The position numbers and the translations under genes are program-made. From Christensenellaceae bacterium (GTDB lineage: Bacteria; Bacillota; Clostridia; Christensenellales; UBA1750): 64,000 bases of DNA. A model generated the notes under the pieces. The model searched no databases. It saw only the letters and a program-made list of their open reading frames with translations, and was not told the origin of the DNA. The number at the start of each line of letters is the position of its first letter. Within the stretch, counting starts at the first letter, position 1. Below are positions 21,410 through 30,709 of the stretch, in pieces. Where the stretch lies: assembly GCA_031280685.1 (NCBI GenBank), contig JAITGM010000035.1, positions 1 through 64,000 of the forward strand, written 5' to 3'.

Positions 21410-22452
21410 AGCGCGCGCTGACCGGGCTTACCCTCGAGGAGCTTGGCGCCCTAATCAAGGGCGCGGGGCACCCCGCCTTCCGCGCCGGGCAGATCCATGA
21501 CTGGCTGCAAAAGGGGGCCGGGTTTGAAGGCATGAAGAACCTTCCCCAAGCCCTGCTGGGCGAGCTTGCCGCAGAGTACGCGGCGCAGGGCGTGCGCATC
21601 GAAAAGACCCTGCGCTCCAAGCTGGACGGAACTGAGAAATACCTTTTCGCGCTGGAAGACGGCAACATCGTCGAGGGCGTATTCATGCGCTATGCCCACG
21701 GGAACACCCTCTGCGTTTCCACCCAGGTGGGTTGCCGCATGGGCTGCGCCTTTTGCGCCTCCGGCCTGGAGGGGCTGGTTCGCAACATGGAGCCAGGCGA
21801 GATGCTTTCGCAGGTGCTGCTGGCAGGCGCCCTGCACCGCGAGGGGCAGGGGCGTGGCGTGACCAACGTGGTGCTCATGGGCAGCGGCGAGCCCCTCGAT
21901 AATTACGAGAACGTGCTCCGCTTCCTTCGGCTCTTGAGCGCGCCGAGGGGCATGAACATCAGCCTGCGCAACGTCACCCTCTCGACCTGCGGGCTCGTGC
22001 CCGAAATAGACCGGCTGGCGGGGGAAGACCTGCCGCTGACCCTTTCGATCTCGCTGCACGCGGCAGACGACGGGCGCAGGCGGGAAATCATGCCTGTGGC
22101 CAAGCTCTATTCAATCGGCGCGCTCATTGAGAGCTGCAAGGCCTATGTGAAAAAGACCGGGCGGCGCGTGAGCTTCGAATACGCCCTAATTCAGGGCGTA
22201 AACAGTACCCTTGAGGAAGCCGACGCGCTCGCTGAACTGCTACGGGGCTTTCAGTGCCACGTCAACCTCATTCCGGTCAATTTCGTGCCCGAAAAAGGCC
22301 TGACGGCGCCAGGCCTGGGCGGAATTGAGCGCTTTCAAGCGCGATTGCAGGAAAAGGGCGTCGCGGTTTCGCGCCGCAGGGAAATGGGGGCCGACATCGG
22401 CGGCGCCTGCGGCCAGCTGCGCAGGCGGCATATAGAAAATTCCGCGAACTAA
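21400..22452 (+). CDS. rlmN: 23S rRNA A2503/tRNA A37 C2-methyltransferase
   Basis: A 350-residue radical SAM enzyme that methylates A2503 in the peptidyl-transferase region. The cluster-binding motif is CRMGCAFC (Cys112, 116, 119). The radical site carries VLMGSGEPLDNY and the methyl-carrying cysteine is in IGGACGQLR near the end. The N-terminal helical domain FRAGQIHDWL binds RNA. Cfr, the resistance relative, is less likely given the housekeeping context between rsmB and stp. Confidence 0.95.
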   Translation: MGMKRALTGLTLEELGALIKGAGHPAFRAGQIHDWLQKGAGFEGMKNLPQALLGELAAEYAAQGVRIEKTLRSKLDGTEKYLFALEDGNIVEGVFMRYAHGNTLCVSTQVGCRMGCAFCASGLEGLVRNMEPGEMLSQVLLAGALHREGQGRGVTNVVLMGSGEPLDNYENVLRFLRLLSAPRGMNISLRNVTLSTCGLVPEIDRLAGEDLPLTLSISLHAADDGRRREIMPVAKLYSIGALIESCKAYVKKTGRRVSFEYALIQGVNSTLEEADALAELLRGFQCHVNLIPVNFVPEKGLTAPGLGGIERFQARLQEKGVAVSRRREMGADIGGACGQLRRRHIENSAN

Positions 22453-22465
22453 GGAGGAAAAGGCC

Positions 22466-23191
22466 TTGGGCGTCTATGTGGTGAGCGACAGGGGCAATCT
22501 GCGCCCCAACAATGAAGACAGCGTCTTTGCCCCGGCGGCGGGAACCCCGCTGGCGCTGGTTTGCGACGGCATGGGCGGGCATAAGGCTGGCGAAGTCGCC
22601 AGCGCCATGGCGGTCGAAACCATTTCAAAGCTGGCGCAGCGGCGCGGCGGGCGCGAAATCTCGGTCAAGGCGGCGACCGCCTGGGTGAAGAGGGCCAATC
22701 GAGCGCTCTATGACGCTGCGCAGGCGGACGAAGCCCGCCGCGGAATGGGCACGACCGCCACGATGCTGTATTTTTCAGAAACCTCGGCCATGCTGGCCCA
22801 CGTGGGCGACAGCCGGGCTTACCGCCTGCGCGGCGGCGAGCTTGCCCGTCTGACGCAGGATCATTCCCTGGTGGCTGAGCTTGTGCGCATGGGTGAAATT
22901 ACCGAGGAGCAGGCGCGCGAGCATCCCTACCGCAACGTCATCACCCGCGCGCTGGGCTCCGACCCGGACATCGAGGTGGACGCGCGCGATTTCGACCGCC
23001 TGCCGGGCGATCTTTACCTTCTTTGCAGCGACGGGCTGACGGGCTATTTGCATGATGAGGAATTGAGGGCCATCCTCCTTGAAGAAAGCAGCCTGGAGGA
23101 AAAGGGCCAGAAGCTCTTGCGCATCGCCCTAGAGCGCGGCGGGCGCGACAATATAAGCCTCGTGCTCACCGACGGGGAGGTGAGCGCATGA
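22466..23191 (+). CDS. stp: PP2C-type Ser/Thr protein phosphatase
   Basis: A 241-residue manganese-dependent phosphatase opposing the kinase encoded next to it. Motifs: VSDRGNLRPNNEDS, LVCDGMGGHKAGE (metal Asp-Gly), MLAHVGDSRAYRL, LTQDHSLVAELV, YLLCSDGLTGYL and GGRDNISLVL (metal Asp-Asn). The start is TTG (22466) after AAGGAGG. It overlaps prkC by four bases. Confidence 0.96.
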   Translation: MGVYVVSDRGNLRPNNEDSVFAPAAGTPLALVCDGMGGHKAGEVASAMAVETISKLAQRRGGREISVKAATAWVKRANRALYDAAQADEARRGMGTTATMLYFSETSAMLAHVGDSRAYRLRGGELARLTQDHSLVAELVRMGEITEEQAREHPYRNVITRALGSDPDIEVDARDFDRLPGDLYLLCSDGLTGYLHDEELRAILLEESSLEEKGQKLLRIALERGGRDNISLVLTDGEVSA

Positions 23192-25083
23192 CGGGCAAAA
23201 CCCTCAACAACCGCTATCTTGTGGGCGATCTGATCGGTTCGGGCGGCATGGCCATCGTTTACAAGGGGCACGACGCGCACACGGGCAAGACCGTGGCGAT
23301 CAAGATGCTACGCCCGGAGTTCAACGATGACGGGGAGTTCATGGAGCGCTTCATCCGCGAGGCGCAGGTGGCGGCCTCGCTGAGCCACGAAAACCTGATC
23401 GACATCTTCGATGTGAGCGAGCAGGACGGCATCCATTATATCGTGATGGAATACATCGACGGGCTGACGCTCAAGGAGCTGATCCACCGCCAGGGCAGGC
23501 TCGACAACTACACCGCGATCTCCATCGCGCGGCAGATCTGCCTGGCGATGCGCCTCGTGCACCGCGCGCGCATCATTCACCGCGATATCAAGCCGCAAAA
23601 CATCCTGCTGGATCGCAAGGGCATCGTCAAGCTCACCGATTTTGGCATCGCCAAGGCGGCCAATGCCAACACCATCACCAACGCGAGCGAAAAAGGAGTG
23701 CTGGGCTCCGTGCACTACTTTTCGCCCGAGCAGGCCAGGGGAGAAAAGGTTGGCCTGCAATCCGATCTGTATTCCTTGGGCGTGGTGCTCTATGAGATGC
23801 TCGCGGGGGACGCCCCTTTTGACGGCGACACCCCGATTGCCGTGGCCCTTCACCATCTGCACACGCAGCCGCCCTCCGTGCGCGCGAAGAACCCCAAGGC
23901 CACCAAGGCGCTGGATGAAATCACGCAAAAGGCCCTCGCCAAGGATCCATCCCAGCGCTATCAGAGCGCAGAGTCTATGTATAGCGACCTTGGCCAGGCG
24001 CTGATCTACCCGGACGGCGGCTTTGTGAAGCCGGAAAGCGCCAAAACCCAAACCCCGGCCGGCGCTCCCGAGAGGGAGGAAAAGCAATCGGCCGGGGATG
24101 AAAGCGAGGAGGGCGCCAAGCACAGGAAGGGCCCCAGCCTGCTGCTGACCATCGCGCTGAGTCTTGGTTTTTTGGGGCTGCTGGGCTATTTCGCGAGCAT
24201 ACTCTTCCTCAAGCAGATGGTCGTGGTTCCCGGCTGGCGGCCGGCGCCAGGCATCGTGGGCAGCAACGTGGATGCTGCCGCGCTCAGATACGAAAAGGAG
24301 GGCCTGTCGATCGAGATCGTAGGCACCATTTTTGATGACACCATTTTGGCGGGCAACGTAATCGCGCAGGAGCCGATGCAGAACTTTCCTCTTCGATCCG
24401 ATGGCGCCTTGCGCGTGACGGTCTGCCGCGGGCCCGAGTTCCCCGTCGTGCCCTCAGTCGTGGGCAAGACGATCGACGAAGCGAAGGAGATCCTGCGCCT
24501 GAGCGGCCTGAAGGTGGGCAGCATCGTGCAGGATGAGAGCAGTGCGGAGCCTAGGGGCACGGTGCTGGTGCAATATGTTTCCGCTGGGGAAGAGCGGCTC
24601 AACGGCGATGAGATCAGCCTTTGCGTGAGCGCAAGGCCGGTGATTCGGGAGATGCCGGAGCTCACCGGCTTGAGTAGGGAGGCCGTGGAAGAGGCCCTGA
24701 AGGAAATCGGCCTGGCCTTGGGCGAAGTGGGCTTTGAGCAAAACTCGGCGATGGATCTTGACCTGGTCGTTCGCCAGGAACCCCAGCCCGGGGTGAGCGT
24801 GAGCGAAGGGGTGCCCATACGGATCTGGATCAACCGGGCGCTCGCCACGTGCGCGCACAGCGTCGAAATCGAGGTGCTCGAGGATCAGACCAAGGTGACG
24901 ATCTACCAGGAGGATCACCAGACCAAGGAGGTCAAGCTCCTGGTCGAGGTGCAGCGCGATAAGGGGCCCTTCCAGGTCGATCTCGACCTTGTCAGCACCG
25001 AACCCGGCGAAAACGACGTGGTCGTCTACCTAAACGGCACCATTAAGAAGCGCGAAACCGTCACCCTGGTGCAGGCCCCATGA
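23188..25083 (+). CDS. prkC: PASTA-domain Ser/Thr protein kinase
   Basis: A 631-residue membrane kinase that senses peptidoglycan fragments and regulates cell wall, spore germination and translation factors in relatives. The kinase domain (about 1-275) has the P-loop IGSGGMAIVYKG, Lys39, HRDIKPQN at 131-138, DFG at 151-153 and FSPEQA. A single membrane span covers about residues 316-341. Three PASTA repeats follow outside (about 345-545), then a C-terminal beta-rich domain of about 80 residues that I do not recognise. It is operonic with its phosphatase stp and with rsgA, a known target type. Confidence 0.96.
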   Translation: MTGKTLNNRYLVGDLIGSGGMAIVYKGHDAHTGKTVAIKMLRPEFNDDGEFMERFIREAQVAASLSHENLIDIFDVSEQDGIHYIVMEYIDGLTLKELIHRQGRLDNYTAISIARQICLAMRLVHRARIIHRDIKPQNILLDRKGIVKLTDFGIAKAANANTITNASEKGVLGSVHYFSPEQARGEKVGLQSDLYSLGVVLYEMLAGDAPFDGDTPIAVALHHLHTQPPSVRAKNPKATKALDEITQKALAKDPSQRYQSAESMYSDLGQALIYPDGGFVKPESAKTQTPAGAPEREEKQSAGDESEEGAKHRKGPSLLLTIALSLGFLGLLGYFASILFLKQMVVVPGWRPAPGIVGSNVDAAALRYEKEGLSIEIVGTIFDDTILAGNVIAQEPMQNFPLRSDGALRVTVCRGPEFPVVPSVVGKTIDEAKEILRLSGLKVGSIVQDESSAEPRGTVLVQYVSAGEERLNGDEISLCVSARPVIREMPELTGLSREAVEEALKEIGLALGEVGFEQNSAMDLDLVVRQEPQPGVSVSEGVPIRIWINRALATCAHSVEIEVLEDQTKVTIYQEDHQTKEVKLLVEVQRDKGPFQVDLDLVSTEPGENDVVVYLNGTIKKRETVTLVQAP

Positions 25084-25955
25084 AAACGGGTCGCATCCTG
25101 CAGGGAATCGGCGGATTTTACACGGTTTTGAGCGAAGGCGAAAGCCACACCTGCAAGCTGAGAGGCAAATTCCGCCGCCAGCAGGTCACGCCGACTGTGG
25201 GCGACTATGTGGAGTTCCTGCCCGGTGCCTCCGGGGACGAAGGCTCGATCGAACGCGTTTTAGAGCGCAAAAACCTGCTCCTTCGTCCACCGGTGGCCAA
25301 TCTGGATCTGTTTTTGGTCACGATGGCGGCCGCCAGCCCCGAACCCGATCTCTTGCTCACCGATCGGCTTCTCGTTTCCGCGGCGCAGTCCGGCATCGAA
25401 GCGTTGGTGCTCATCAATAAGGTGGATTTGCAAATGGGCGCGGGGGCGCTCAGGCTGCAATACGAGCTTTCGGGCTATGAGGTTTTTGAACTGAGCGCGA
25501 AGGAGAGGCTGGGCATCGAGGCGCTGCTCCGGCGAATCGCCGGGCTGACGGTGGGCTTTGCCGGGCAGTCCGCGGTGGGCAAATCCTCGCTGATCAACGC
25601 CTTAAACCCCTTGCTTTCGCTAGAAACCGGGGATCTGAGCCGCATTCAGCGCGGCCGGCACACCACGCGGAGGGCGCAGGTTCTGCCCCTAAGCGGCGGG
25701 GGTTTTTTGGTAGACACGCCGGGCTTTTCCTTGCTGGAGCTTGAAACTAGGGATCCGGTTGAGCTGGCGAAGTGCTATAAGGAATTCGCGCCCTACGAGG
25801 GCAAGTGCAAATTTCTATCGTGTTCACACACCAAGGAACCGGGCTGTGCGGTGCTCGAAGCCGCAAGGGAAGGCCTCCTTTCGCCCGAGCGCATGGAAAG
25901 GTATGCGCTCCTCTATCAGGAGGAGCGCGAGAAATGGGGGAAACGCTATGGCTGA
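25080..25955 (+). CDS. rsgA: Ribosome small-subunit GTPase
   Basis: A 291-residue circularly permuted GTPase that checks 30S maturation. An N-terminal OB fold is followed by the G4 motif LINKVDL, which precedes G1 (GQSAVGKSSLINAL) and G3 (DTPGFS) as expected for the permutation. The C-terminal zinc motif is CKFLSCSHTKEPGCAV. The start overlaps prkC by ATGA. Confidence 0.96.
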   Translation: MKTGRILQGIGGFYTVLSEGESHTCKLRGKFRRQQVTPTVGDYVEFLPGASGDEGSIERVLERKNLLLRPPVANLDLFLVTMAAASPEPDLLLTDRLLVSAAQSGIEALVLINKVDLQMGAGALRLQYELSGYEVFELSAKERLGIEALLRRIAGLTVGFAGQSAVGKSSLINALNPLLSLETGDLSRIQRGRHTTRRAQVLPLSGGGFLVDTPGFSLLELETRDPVELAKCYKEFAPYEGKCKFLSCSHTKEPGCAVLEAAREGLLSPERMERYALLYQEEREKWGKRYG

Positions 25956-26595
25956 TATCGCGGCTTCTATGCTCGCCGCAGACCCGCTGCGCTTTGGTGC
26001 GGAGGCGAAAAGGGCCCTTGACGCAGGGGTGAAGCGCATCCATATGGACGTGATGGACGGGCTCTTCGTGCCCAACCTCTCGTTCGGCCAAGCCTTCGTC
26101 AAGGCGCTGCACGAGGCGGAACCCGGCGCCGCGCAGGATGTGCACCTGATGGTCGAAAATCCGGCGCGATACCTAAGCGAGTTCGCGGAGGCGGGGGCTT
26201 CATTCATCACCGTTCATCAGGAGGCCACGCCGCATCTGCAGCGCGCGCTGGCGCAGATTCGAGCGCTTGGCAAGAAGGCCGGCCTGGCACTGAACCCTTC
26301 CACGAGCCTGGAAGGGCTGAAGTACTTGCTCGACGACATAGACCTCCTCCTCCTCATGACCGTGAACCCGGGCTTTGGCGGGCAAAAGCTGATCCCCGCG
26401 ATGCTGCGCAAGGTCGCGGACGCGCGCGAGCTGATCGGCAGCAGGCCGATCGATCTGCAGGTGGACGGCGGGGTTTCTACGGAAACCGCAGGGGCGCTCA
26501 TTCGGGCAGGGGCCAATTGGCTGGTGGCCGGTTCCGCCGCCTTTGGCGCCCCAGACATGGCGCAGGCGCTGGCAAGCATGCGCGGGGGATCGTAA
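25948..26595 (+). CDS. rpe: Ribulose-phosphate 3-epimerase
   Basis: Interconverts ribulose-5-phosphate and xylulose-5-phosphate in the pentose phosphate pathway. It is a 215-residue TIM barrel with ASMLAADPLRF, the metal motif HMDVMDGLFVPN, DVHLMVENP, MTVNPGFGGQ and QVDGGVSTETA with the catalytic Asp. The start overlaps rsgA by eight bases. The thiN gene that often follows in Firmicutes is absent; a repeat-bearing gap follows instead. Confidence 0.95.
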   Translation: MADIAASMLAADPLRFGAEAKRALDAGVKRIHMDVMDGLFVPNLSFGQAFVKALHEAEPGAAQDVHLMVENPARYLSEFAEAGASFITVHQEATPHLQRALAQIRALGKKAGLALNPSTSLEGLKYLLDDIDLLLLMTVNPGFGGQKLIPAMLRKVADARELIGSRPIDLQVDGGVSTETAGALIRAGANWLVAGSAAFGAPDMAQALASMRGGS

Positions 26596-26663
26596 CGGCA
26601 CGGCACATCCGCGCCTTCGCGCAGGGGGCTGCGTTCCCCATGCGGATCATTCCCCTAACTTAA

Positions 26664-26840
26664 GGAAGCGTTCAGTGCAGCCGGCTCGGCATTGCAAAAG
26701 GCAACAAAAAGTGGGTGCGCCGAACGCTTCGCAGTCATTGCGAGGAGCGACAAGCGCAATGGCGGCGAAAGAGCGCGTTAGGGGGCCGAAAGGCCGCGTC
26801 CGCAACGAAAAAGAGAGGGCCGGTCGCGGGGCCGCGCGCC
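26664..26840 (+). repeat. Dispersed intergenic repeat, copy 1 (plus orientation)
   Basis: The 371-base gap between rpe and the MATE gene holds no gene. Its middle resembles the gap at 34.95-35.26 kb read on the other strand. A segment at 26664-26706 (GGAAGCGTTCAG...GCAGCCG...TTGCAAAAGGCAAC) matches 35253-35211. The core GTCATTGCGAG (26734-26744) matches 35065-35055. A looser match continues through a GGCCG-AAA/ATA-GGCC segment and GCAACG. The part 26607-26647 can fold on its own (ATCCGC/GCGGAT around a GGGG/CCCC hairpin) but has no T run. Confidence 0.6.
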
Positions 26841-26868
26841 AAAGCCCGGCAGGAGCGCCCGGCGCCGC

Positions 26869-26897
26869 TTGACAGGCCGTGGGGAAGCGCTTACAAT
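26869..26897 (+). promoter_or_regulatory. Promoter of the MATE transporter gene
   Basis: A perfect -35 TTGACA (26869-26874) and TACAAT (26892-26897) are 17 bases apart. Shortly downstream, GCCTG/CAGGC with a U-rich loop and a following T run could attenuate transcription before the gene. Confidence 0.8.
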
Positions 26898-26966
26898 GGC
26901 TTTTAGGGAGCCTGTTTTTGGCAGGCCTTGTTTTTTGCCTATTTCGGATTGTGTGGAGGAGTTTAT

Positions 26967-28382
26967 TTGAGCTTTCGTGCGACGATGAAGAAGATGTTTG
27001 ACGCGCAGGACATGACCGTGGGCAAGCCCTGGCAGTCTCTTGCGATGTTTTCCGTGCCGCTGCTCGTGGGGAATATCGTGCAGCAGCTCTATAATACGGT
27101 GGATTCCATCGTGGTGGGCCGCTTCGTGGGCGATTCCGCCTTGGCCGCCGTGGGCTCCAGCGGCGCGTTGATAAACCTGCTGCTGGTGCTGTTCATGGGC
27201 ATTGCCACAGGCGCCGGCATCATGGTTTCGCAGTATTTCGGCGCGAAGGATCGCCTTTTGCTTTCTAAGACCGTGGGTAGCTGCATTACCCTGATGATCA
27301 TTGCGAGCGTGCTGATCATGATCGCGGGGCCTCTGGTTACAAGGCCCATGCTCGCGCTGCTCCAAACCCCGGCGGATGTCATCGATCAGGCCGTGGACTA
27401 TCTCATCCCCATCTTTTTGGGGATCGCCGGCATGGCGCTGTATAACGGGATCGCGGGTGTGCTGCGCGGCATGGGCGACGCGCTGATGCCGTTGGTCTTT
27501 CTGGTGGTTGCCTGCCTGCTCAATATCGTGCTCGATGTTTGGTTTGTGGCGGGGCTTCGCTGGGGCATCGCGGGCGCTGCCTGGGCCACGGTCATCGCGC
27601 AGGCGATTTCAGGCGTGCTGTGCATCATCCGCCTGGCCAAACTCAAGCATATCCTCGACGTGAACCTCAAGCTCCTGAAGATCGACGGCGCGCTGAGCCT
27701 GCAATTGGGCAGGCTGGGCCTGCCCGCCAGCCTTACGCAGATGATTTTTTCGCTGGCCATGATCGTGGTGCAGTCGCTGGTCAACAGCCTGGGCACCGAC
27801 GTCATTGCCTGCTCCACCATCGTCATGCGCGTGGATGGTTTCGCCATGATGCCCAACTTCACCTTCGGCATGGCTATGGCCACCTTCGTGGGCCAGAACG
27901 TGGGCGCGGGCAAGATGGATCGCGTCGAGCAGGGCACGAAGTCCGGGTTGCTCATGGGCGTGGCGGTTTCCGGCCTTCTGGTGCTGGCGATGCTGTTCTT
28001 CGGCAAGCCACTGATGTCGATCTTCACCGAAACCAGATCCATCATCGACATGAGCTACCGAATGCTGCAGATTCTGGCTGCGGGCTACATCGCCATGGCC
28101 GTGATGCAGATCCTTTCCGGCATCATGCGCGGTGCGGGGGACACGATGAGCACCATGTGGGTTTCGCTCATCACCACGGTGGCCATTCGCACGCCGCTGG
28201 CCTACATCATGGTCTACGCCACCAAGTCGGAGGCAAACCCGCAGGGCATGCCCGAAATGCTCTTCGTTTCCCTGCTGGTTTCCTGGGTCACAGGCGCGCT
28301 GGTCACCTTTTTGATCTACCGGCGCGGCGCCTGGCGCAAGAAGGGCCTCGTAGAAAGGGTTTCGTCAGCCGGCGAGCTGTAA
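26967..28382 (+). CDS. MATE-family efflux transporter
   Basis: A 471-residue inner-membrane multidrug/toxin antiporter driven by Na+ or H+. Twelve hydrophobic helices are evident, and the conserved start SVPLLVGNIVQQLYNTVDSIVVGRFVGDSALAAVG is typical of the DinF/NorM-like bacterial branch. I chose the TTG at 26967, six bases after GGAGGA; an ATG at 26985 is the alternative. The substrate cannot be inferred. It is monocistronic, with its own promoter and terminator. Confidence 0.92.
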   Translation: MSFRATMKKMFDAQDMTVGKPWQSLAMFSVPLLVGNIVQQLYNTVDSIVVGRFVGDSALAAVGSSGALINLLLVLFMGIATGAGIMVSQYFGAKDRLLLSKTVGSCITLMIIASVLIMIAGPLVTRPMLALLQTPADVIDQAVDYLIPIFLGIAGMALYNGIAGVLRGMGDALMPLVFLVVACLLNIVLDVWFVAGLRWGIAGAAWATVIAQAISGVLCIIRLAKLKHILDVNLKLLKIDGALSLQLGRLGLPASLTQMIFSLAMIVVQSLVNSLGTDVIACSTIVMRVDGFAMMPNFTFGMAMATFVGQNVGAGKMDRVEQGTKSGLLMGVAVSGLLVLAMLFFGKPLMSIFTETRSIIDMSYRMLQILAAGYIAMAVMQILSGIMRGAGDTMSTMWVSLITTVAIRTPLAYIMVYATKSEANPQGMPEMLFVSLLVSWVTGALVTFLIYRRGAWRKKGLVERVSSAGEL

Positions 28383-28384
28383 TG

Positions 28385-28420
28385 AAAAAAGGCATCCTCA
28401 CCATAGGGGATGCCTTTTTT
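28385..28420. terminator. Bidirectional terminator between the MATE and DUF1847 genes
   Basis: GGCATCC (28391-28397) pairs with GGATGCC (28408-28414). Six T follow on the plus strand, and six A precede the stem and so serve the minus strand. It separates two convergent genes. Confidence 0.9.
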
Positions 28421-28449
28421 GTGCGTTTTCGTTCCCTTTTCGCACCCGT

Positions 28450-29127
28450 TTAGCCGCAATGGACTGGCTCGGGCAGATCCGGCCCCAAGAGCCGCCGGTA
28501 ATACGTGCCGGTGGTATAGAGCGCCGCCGCCGGGTTGTGGCAGAGCACGCGATCCTTCACCACGAGGACGCTCACCGGCGCCTTGGAATGCTTGATGAAG
28601 AGCGTATCGTGCCCGAGGCACAGGCCCATGATGAAGTTAAAGTCCGTGCCTTCGCGGTTGAGGAGCTCGGCCTGCAAAATGGGGTTGCACATGGCCTCGT
28701 GGCTGCCCGGCGCGAACTTGGATTCATCCGGGATGCCGATGACGGTCTTATCAACAGAACCGACCTTGCAGCCCACGCCGTAGACCTCGATGCCCTTGGC
28801 CCTGGCGATCTTGGCGAAGGTATTGCATTCGGCCAGCAGCCCCACGCAACTCGCCACGCCGATCTTCTTATAGCCCATCTTCTTCACGAAGAGCAGGCTT
28901 TCTTCCACGCGGGTTGCCCGGCCGTAGTAGTCGGACTCGATCGAAGCCGCCACGAGGGCCATTTTATGATCCTTACGGCTGCCGGTGTAGCGCTTCGTCA
29001 CCCCATCGACCAGTTCCTGGCTCGAATTGGCGGTGGGGCAGAAGCCTGGATAGCGCGCGCTGTCGCCCATGGCGCAGCCGCCGATCGCGCAATTGGCGCA
29101 GCTAAAGTTCGCTTGAGTGTCTGGCAT
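28450..29127 (-). CDS. DUF1847 cysteine-rich protein
   Basis: A 225-residue protein of unknown function. The N-terminus has CANCAIGGCAMGD...GFCPT, and conserved cysteines recur in GVASCVGLL, YGVGCKVG, EAMCNPILQA, GLCLGHD and RVLCHNPAAAL. The pattern suggests a metal or iron-sulfur site and matches the DUF1847 family of anaerobes. No signal peptide is present. It has its own promoter (TATACT) and a 17-base palindrome in the leader. Confidence 0.85.
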   Translation of the reverse strand: MPDTQANFSCANCAIGGCAMGDSARYPGFCPTANSSQELVDGVTKRYTGSRKDHKMALVAASIESDYYGRATRVEESLLFVKKMGYKKIGVASCVGLLAECNTFAKIARAKGIEVYGVGCKVGSVDKTVIGIPDESKFAPGSHEAMCNPILQAELLNREGTDFNFIMGLCLGHDTLFIKHSKAPVSVLVVKDRVLCHNPAAALYTTGTYYRRLLGPDLPEPVHCG

Positions 29128-29145
29128 CGCTCAGTCCTCCTGATT

Positions 29146-29187
29146 GCATATAACATATATGCTTAATAGGTTTTTGGTAGTATAGCA
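29146..29187 (-). promoter_or_regulatory. Promoter and palindromic operator candidate of the DUF1847 gene
   Basis: On the minus strand TGC-TATACT (29187-29179) is an extended -10 with no clear -35. Seventeen bases further down, GCATATA-ACA-TATATGC (29146-29162) is a perfect 7-3-7 palindrome ending shortly before GGAGGA and the ATG. It could be an operator or an mRNA hairpin. Confidence 0.55.
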
Positions 29188-29224
29188 TAGCGCGAGCCCC
29201 AAAGCTAGCCCCCTTTTGTAAAAA

Positions 29225-30709
29225 TCAAATGGCGCCCTGAAAGATGAGCCCATGGTCGCGGCAGACTGCCTGAGCGGCCGCGCGCCCGGTGAGCAGCGCC
29301 ACGGGCAAACCGCCGGGCGGCATCAGCCGCTGCCCGGCGAAGTACAGCCCAGAGATGCCGCTCAGGCCGCTGGGCAGGGTGCGCGGGAACTCACCCTTGC
29401 GCTGGAGCGACATCCATGAGCCTTTGAAGGAGTGCAGATAGCGCTCGTAGCTCAGGGGCGTGGCCACGTCATAAAGCTCGAACCTGCTCCGGGTTTCGGG
29501 CAAGAGCTCCTCCAAAAGGCGGATGCAGCCCTCGCCCAGCCGGGCTTTTTCGGTCTCGTACTCGCCCCTTTGCCTGGCGGCCTGCCAGAAGGCGTAATGA
29601 TCCCCCATGAAGGCCAGAGTGATGGCCGCCTGGCCCTGCGGGGCATGGGGCGGGCCGGCATAGAGATAGGGTAGGACGGATTCGTACCTCTCCCCGGCGC
29701 AGATGAAAGGCCTTGGCAGAGCAAAGACCGCCGCCTTGCTCCGGCCGCCCAAATCGGCTCGCACGCCGAGGGAAACAAAGCTGCAAAGCACAGGGGCGGC
29801 CTTTCGGCGCTGCTCTTCGGCCCAGGGGGCGGAAAGCGGCGGATCAAAGAGTGCGTCGATCGCGCTTAAAAGATCCTGCGTGACGAGCACGGTTTCGGAT
29901 TCGATGAGGTCGCCGTCGGCCAGCAGGAGGCCGCTCGCCCGGCCGTCGCGCGTCAGAACCCTTCGAACCTGCCTGCCGTAATGGATTCTGCCGCCCAAAC
30001 CCTCGAATTTGCGCGCCATGCGCGCGGCCATGGCGACGGAGCCGCCCTCCGGGCAGCCGCCGTCCCCCGCGGCCAGGGTGCCCAAGGTAAAGAGCAGGGC
30101 GGTCGCCGCGTTTTCGCCGCCGACTACCCCCAAAAGCAGGGCGCGCAGCGCCGGGTTTTGGAAGCGCCCGGCGTATTCCGCCGTGCTCATCTTCGAGTAG
30201 GCGGTCATTTTCGGCAGGGCGGGCAGAAGCCTCAGCAGCGCCGGCAGGGGCGAAGGGCTTTTGCGCCTGAGCTTCAAGCCCTTCAAGTCGGTCACTGGCA
30301 TTTGCACCCTTGAAAAAACGAGAATATCGCGGCAAAGCCTTGCGATCTCGCGCTCATCCTCGGGGAAATGGGAGCAAAGCTCGTTACGAAGCCTTTTTGG
30401 GTCACGAAAAAGCCGCGCCTCCCCGCCGCCGTGCTCAATCGTCAAAAACGGGTCGCGGTTTTCAACGGCCACATCCTCCCCTAGCGCGCCTAGCTCGCGC
30501 CAAAGGGCGTTTAAGGGGCTTTTGGGCGAGGAGCCGGTCAGCCAGTGCATGCCACCCTCGAAAAAGTACTCCCCGCGGCGCCAGCCGGTCGAGGCGCCGC
30601 CCGGAATGCTATGCGATTCGTAAATTTCGGCCTGGATGCCGCTTTGGCGCAGGGCAATGCCCGCAGCAAGCCCGGAAATCCCGGCGCCGACGATGAGCGC
30701 GGTGCTCAA
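29225..30709 (-). CDS. FAD-dependent oxidoreductase, phytoene desaturase-like
   Basis: A 494-residue flavoprotein. The FAD site is ALIVGAGISGLAAGIALRQSG, followed by IYESHSIPGGAST with the flavin-contacting GG. The C-terminal flavin motif is GLYFAGQRLMPPGGLPVALLTGRAAA. The layout matches the CrtI/CrtO family (carotenoid desaturases and related retinol saturase-like enzymes). No other carotenoid gene is nearby, so the substrate is open. The start is TTG (30709), overlapping the kdgK-like gene by TTGA, so the two are probably translated together. Confidence 0.88.
   Translation of the reverse strand: MSTALIVGAGISGLAAGIALRQSGIQAEIYESHSIPGGASTGWRRGEYFFEGGMHWLTGSSPKSPLNALWRELGALGEDVAVENRDPFLTIEHGGGEARLFRDPKRLRNELCSHFPEDEREIARLCRDILVFSRVQMPVTDLKGLKLRRKSPSPLPALLRLLPALPKMTAYSKMSTAEYAGRFQNPALRALLLGVVGGENAATALLFTLGTLAAGDGGCPEGGSVAMAARMARKFEGLGGRIHYGRQVRRVLTRDGRASGLLLADGDLIESETVLVTQDLLSAIDALFDPPLSAPWAEEQRRKAAPVLCSFVSLGVRADLGGRSKAAVFALPRPFICAGERYESVLPYLYAGPPHAPQGQAAITLAFMGDHYAFWQAARQRGEYETEKARLGEGCIRLLEELLPETRSRFELYDVATPLSYERYLHSFKGSWMSLQRKGEFPRTLPSGLSGISGLYFAGQRLMPPGGLPVALLTGRAAAQAVCRDHGLIFQGAI

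Noticed and set aside
21400-22452. Cfr resistance methyltransferase
   Set aside because: Length and the housekeeping position between rsmB and stp fit RlmN.
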